Position numbers and translations under genes: made by a program. A DNA stretch of 64,000 nucleotides. Source: Novosphingobium olei. Lineage in GTDB: Bacteria; Pseudomonadota; Alphaproteobacteria; Sphingomonadales; Sphingomonadaceae. This document shows, in pieces, positions 61,868 through 64,000 of the stretch. The number at the start of each line of letters is the position of its first letter. The stretch's first letter is position 1. Below the pieces are notes generated by a model that was not told where the DNA came from, made no database searches, and was given only the letters and a program-made list of their open reading frames with translations. The stretch lies in contig NZ_JABBGM010000005.1 of the NCBI RefSeq assembly GCF_012927405.1, forward strand, positions 186,001-250,000, given 5' to 3'.

Positions 61868-62785
61868 ATGGCTAGCGATTTCTCCCTGGACGATAGTTCC
61901 ACGTGGAACACCGGGTTGGCGGTCGAGCTCGAACCGCTGGTGCGGCGCGTGCTTGCGCCCAATCCCTCCCCCTACACCTACACCGGCACGCAGACCTACC
62001 TCGTCGGCAACGGCGGGGAAGTGGCGGTGATCGATCCGGGCCCCGATGGCACCGGGGTGGCGGGTCATGCCGACACCAACGGCGAAGGGCATGTCGCGGC
62101 GATCCTCAAGGCGGTGGGCGATGCCCGGATCGTGGCGATCCTGTGCACCCACACCCACCGCGACCACAGCCCGGCCGCGCTGCCGCTCAAGGCCGCCACG
62201 GGCGCGCCGATCATCGGCTGCGCGCCGCTGGTGCTGGCCGACGATGGCCCGCGCGCCGATGCTGCGTTCGATCCGACGTACCAGCCCGACCGCGTGCTGG
62301 CAGACGGCGAGCGGCTCGAAGGTCAGGGCTGGACGATCGAAGCCGTGGCGACGCCCGGCCATACCAGCAACCACTTGTGCTATGGCGTGGTGGAATCAGG
62401 CGCACTGTTCACCGGCGACCACGTGATGGGCTGGTCGACCAGCGTGGTTTCCCCGCCCGATGGCGACATGAGCGCCTACATGGCGTCCCTGCTCAAGCTG
62501 CAGGAGCGCGAGGACAAGGTCTATTACCCCGCACACGGGCCACAGATCGACAATCCGCGCCAGCTGGTGCGCGGGATGATCGGGCACCGCCGCCAGCGCG
62601 AGCGGCAGATCGTGCGCCTGCTGGAAGAAGCGCCGAACCAGATCCCGGCGATGGTCGCGGCGATGTACAAGGGGCTCGACCCCCGGCTGACCGGCGCCGC
62701 AGGCCGATCGGTCCTGGCCCATCTGGTCGATCTGGAACGACAGGGCCGCGTTGCGGTTACGGGGGAGACATGGAGCCTGACCTGA
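61868..62785 (+). CDS. metallo-beta-lactamase fold hydrolase (LACTB2-like)
   Basis: A 305-residue MBL-fold protein. The metal motif is LCTHTHRDHSPAALPLKAAT; GHTSNHLCYGVVESGALFTG and DHVMGWSTSVVSPPDGDMSA supply further ligands. A C-terminal winged-helix-like part follows (GHRRQRERQIVRLLEEAPNQ), as in LACTB2, an RNA endonuclease. A degenerate parS lies near its 5' end and is read as SSTWN at residues 10-14. It may be a ribonuclease or a thioester hydrolase. Its last 16 bases overlap the DUF4230 start. Confidence 0.9.
   Translation: MASDFSLDDSSTWNTGLAVELEPLVRRVLAPNPSPYTYTGTQTYLVGNGGEVAVIDPGPDGTGVAGHADTNGEGHVAAILKAVGDARIVAILCTHTHRDHSPAALPLKAATGAPIIGCAPLVLADDGPRADAAFDPTYQPDRVLADGERLEGQGWTIEAVATPGHTSNHLCYGVVESGALFTGDHVMGWSTSVVSPPDGDMSAYMASLLKLQEREDKVYYPAHGPQIDNPRQLVRGMIGHRRQRERQIVRLLEEAPNQIPAMVAAMYKGLDPRLTGAAGRSVLAHLVDLERQGRVAVTGETWSLT
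61895..61910. other. degenerate parS site in the MBL-hydrolase gene
   Basis: The 14-base core GTTCCACGTGGAAC is intact (61896-61909), but the first flanking base is A instead of T. It lies about 7 kb from the last perfect site and may be a weaker ParB site. Confidence 0.6.
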
Positions 62786-63441
62786 CCCCGCCCCACCCCG
62801 TTCAGCCTACCGCCGCCTCGCGATCACCGGCGCGCGCCTCTGCCCTTCCCTGGCTGTTGTTTGTCGCCGCGCTGGCGATTGCGGCGTTCCTGGCGTGGAA
62901 GCTGTGGCGGCCGGCAGACATCGGTGATCCGCTCGCCACCAGCCTCGTCGCGTTCGAAAAGCAGAACACGCTGACGGTGTTCAGCGCCCAGCTGGCGCCG
63001 GTGGTGTCGAGCGACGACGCGCGGCTGTTCGGGCTGGTCAAGTCCAAGCAGGTGGCAGTGATCCCGGCGCGGGTGGATTACACGCTCGATCTTTCCGGCA
63101 TCGGCCGCGACCGGATGCGCTGGAACGCGCAGGCCAAGACCCTGGCCGTCCGTCTGCCTGCGCTGGTCGTCGGCCGTCCCAACCTGGACGAGGCGCGGGC
63201 GCAATACCTGCGTGAAGGCGTGTGGATCAGCCGCGATGCGCAGGACAAGCTGACCCGCGACAACACGCGCCTCGCCGAGCGACTCGCGGTGGAGCAGGCG
63301 GCCAATCCCGTGCTGATGAACCTGGCGCGCGGGGCCGCCAAGGATGCGATCCGCCAGAATCTTGCCATCCCGCTGCAAGTTGCGGGCTTTGGCGAGGTCA
63401 AGGTTGTGGTAGCATTCGACGGAGAGCCGACTCCGATGTGA
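62770..63441 (+). CDS. DUF4230 membrane-anchored protein
   Basis: A 223-residue protein with a Pro-rich head, one N-terminal span (LPWLLFVAALAIAAFLAWKL) and a soluble DUF4230 domain: TLTVFSAQLAPVVSSDDARL, VAVIPARVDYTLDLSGIGRD, MRWNAQAKTLAVRLPALVVG and ANPVLMNLARGAAKDAIRQN. ATG 62770 lies in GGGGGAGAC context and overlaps the MBL stop by 16 bases, suggesting coupling. A much longer open frame upstream runs antisense to nothing useful and shadows the MBL gene. Function unknown. Confidence 0.88.
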   Translation: MEPDLTPPHPVQPTAASRSPARASALPWLLFVAALAIAAFLAWKLWRPADIGDPLATSLVAFEKQNTLTVFSAQLAPVVSSDDARLFGLVKSKQVAVIPARVDYTLDLSGIGRDRMRWNAQAKTLAVRLPALVVGRPNLDEARAQYLREGVWISRDAQDKLTRDNTRLAERLAVEQAANPVLMNLARGAAKDAIRQNLAIPLQVAGFGEVKVVVAFDGEPTPM

Positions 63442-63508
63442 CGGGCGTCATTGGAACCGGTGCCTGACGAGCGTAATCGCGCCGCGGGACTGCTGGGGAG
63501 AATGACCA

Positions 63509-64000
63509 ATGGCCACGGCCGCACCTTTACCGCCCGATATTCCGTCTTCCTTCGCGCTTCGCGAGCGCGACTTCCACGTGCGCATGGCGATCGGCCTTGC
63601 GATCTTTACCGTCTTCGCCTTCGGCCAGTTCGCGCTGCGCGGGCTGAGCCATCCGATCGGCGCCCCGTGGTGGGTCCATGCCCACGGATTGCTGATGCTG
63701 GGCTGGATGGGCCTGTTCATCGTGCAGACCCGGCTCGGACGCGCCCGCTCGATGGCCTTGCACCGTACGCTGGGATGGCTGTCGTGCCTCGTCGTCGCAG
63801 CGATCGTACTCGCCGCCATCAACGCCGCAAATCGCGCGGTGGAGCTGGGCCGCGTGCCCCCGTTCTTCACCAATTCGTATTTCGTGGCGCTGACCTGGGT
63901 GGACATCGCGGGGTTCGTGGGCGTGTTCGCCGCGGCCGTGCTGATGCGCAAGAATGCACCCTGGCACCGGCGGCTCATGCTCGCCGCCGTGATCCTGGTG
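63509..64000 (+). CDS. multi-span membrane protein, 3' end outside the window
   Basis: The first 164 residues of an inner-membrane protein, from ATG 63509 (GGGGAG upstream) to the window edge with no stop. Spans are AIGLAIFTVFAFGQFALRGL, VHAHGLLMLGWMGLFIVQTR, TLGWLSCLVVAAIVLAAINA, YFVALTWVDIAGFVGVFAAA and the start of one at RRLMLAAVILV. The WWVHAHGLLMLGWMGLF segment resembles small membrane proteins of unknown function that often sit beside oxidoreductases. It is partial, so the family is left open. Confidence 0.75.
   Translation, partial: MATAAPLPPDIPSSFALRERDFHVRMAIGLAIFTVFAFGQFALRGLSHPIGAPWWVHAHGLLMLGWMGLFIVQTRLGRARSMALHRTLGWLSCLVVAAIVLAAINAANRAVELGRVPPFFTNSYFVALTWVDIAGFVGVFAAAVLMRKNAPWHRRLMLAAVILV

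Noticed and set aside
61903..62769. Upstream part of the 512-codon plus-strand frame ending in the DUF4230 protein
   Set aside because: This part overlaps the MBL-fold gene in another frame and is Arg/Ala/Gly low complexity; the DUF4230 start at 62770 has a good ribosome site.

Overview
The window is high-GC alphaproteobacterial chromosome. Gene content and order point to Sphingomonadales, most likely Novosphingobium or a close relative. The pointers are the mnmE/mnmG-rsmG-parA-parB block with rho and hemJ nearby, a PopZ-type protein, CarD, a DUF2093 protein, UPF0262, and a large TonB-dependent receptor. This assignment comes from protein family resemblance only; no search was run. No rRNA, tRNA, CRISPR array, insertion sequence or prophage was recognised. 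Almost all of the window is coding on one strand or the other.

Layout. 1-5400: dxs (cut by the window start), a GNAT acetyltransferase, a Zur-like Fur protein, lipoprotein MsrA coupled to an unlisted 46-residue membrane ORF, xthA coupled to erpA, and a CBS-domain protein. 5500-7850: a small membrane protein, a single-domain globin divergent from nsrR, a DoxX protein and a lipoprotein. 7960-12800: a PfkB kinase, purD and xseA with interlocked start codons, DUF2093, and a periplasmic protein. 13060-19290: a 1006-residue TonB-dependent receptor, a TPR/aspartyl beta-hydroxylase, a small secreted Cys protein and a TPR/sulfotransferase. This is the most unusual group in the window. 19330-22840: a tandem PilZ protein and a LytS/LytTR two-component pair whose kinase carries a 300-residue insert. 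22950-29900: class I fumarase, a Pcm-like protein, a TolC-family protein, PopZ, an S9 peptidase and a thioesterase. 29890-33900: a 2Fe-2S protein, a saccharopine dehydrogenase-like/acyl-CoA dehydrogenase operon and an AI-2E family permease. 33900-38170: dcd-cdd-GH25, UPF0262, dnaB and rpoZ. 38270-43770: a SUV3-like helicase, an S4 protein, fdxA, carD and two lipoproteins. 43770-49080: a threonylcarbamoyl-AMP synthase, two acyl-CoA dehydrogenases, a DUF815 ATPase and free-Met sulfoxide reductase. 49180-64000: the chromosome-segregation block parB-parA-rsmG-mnmG with five parS sites, a sorbosone dehydrogenase-like gene, mnmE, rho, hemJ, glpD, an MBL hydrolase, a DUF4230 protein and a membrane protein cut by the window end.

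How the parts fit. The parA/parB operon and its parS palindromes mark an origin-proximal segment, with sites at 51024, 51395, 53500, 55075 and a degenerate one at 61895. PopZ at 26.8 kb would be the polar anchor for ParB in Caulobacter-type cells. NsrR and the divergent globin form a nitric-oxide response pair. Two unlinked acyl-CoA dehydrogenase promoters share a near-identical inverted repeat at the same distance from ATG, which suggests one fatty-acid or acyl-CoA responsive repressor. Many genes on the minus strand are joined by 4-base ATGA or GTGA overlaps.
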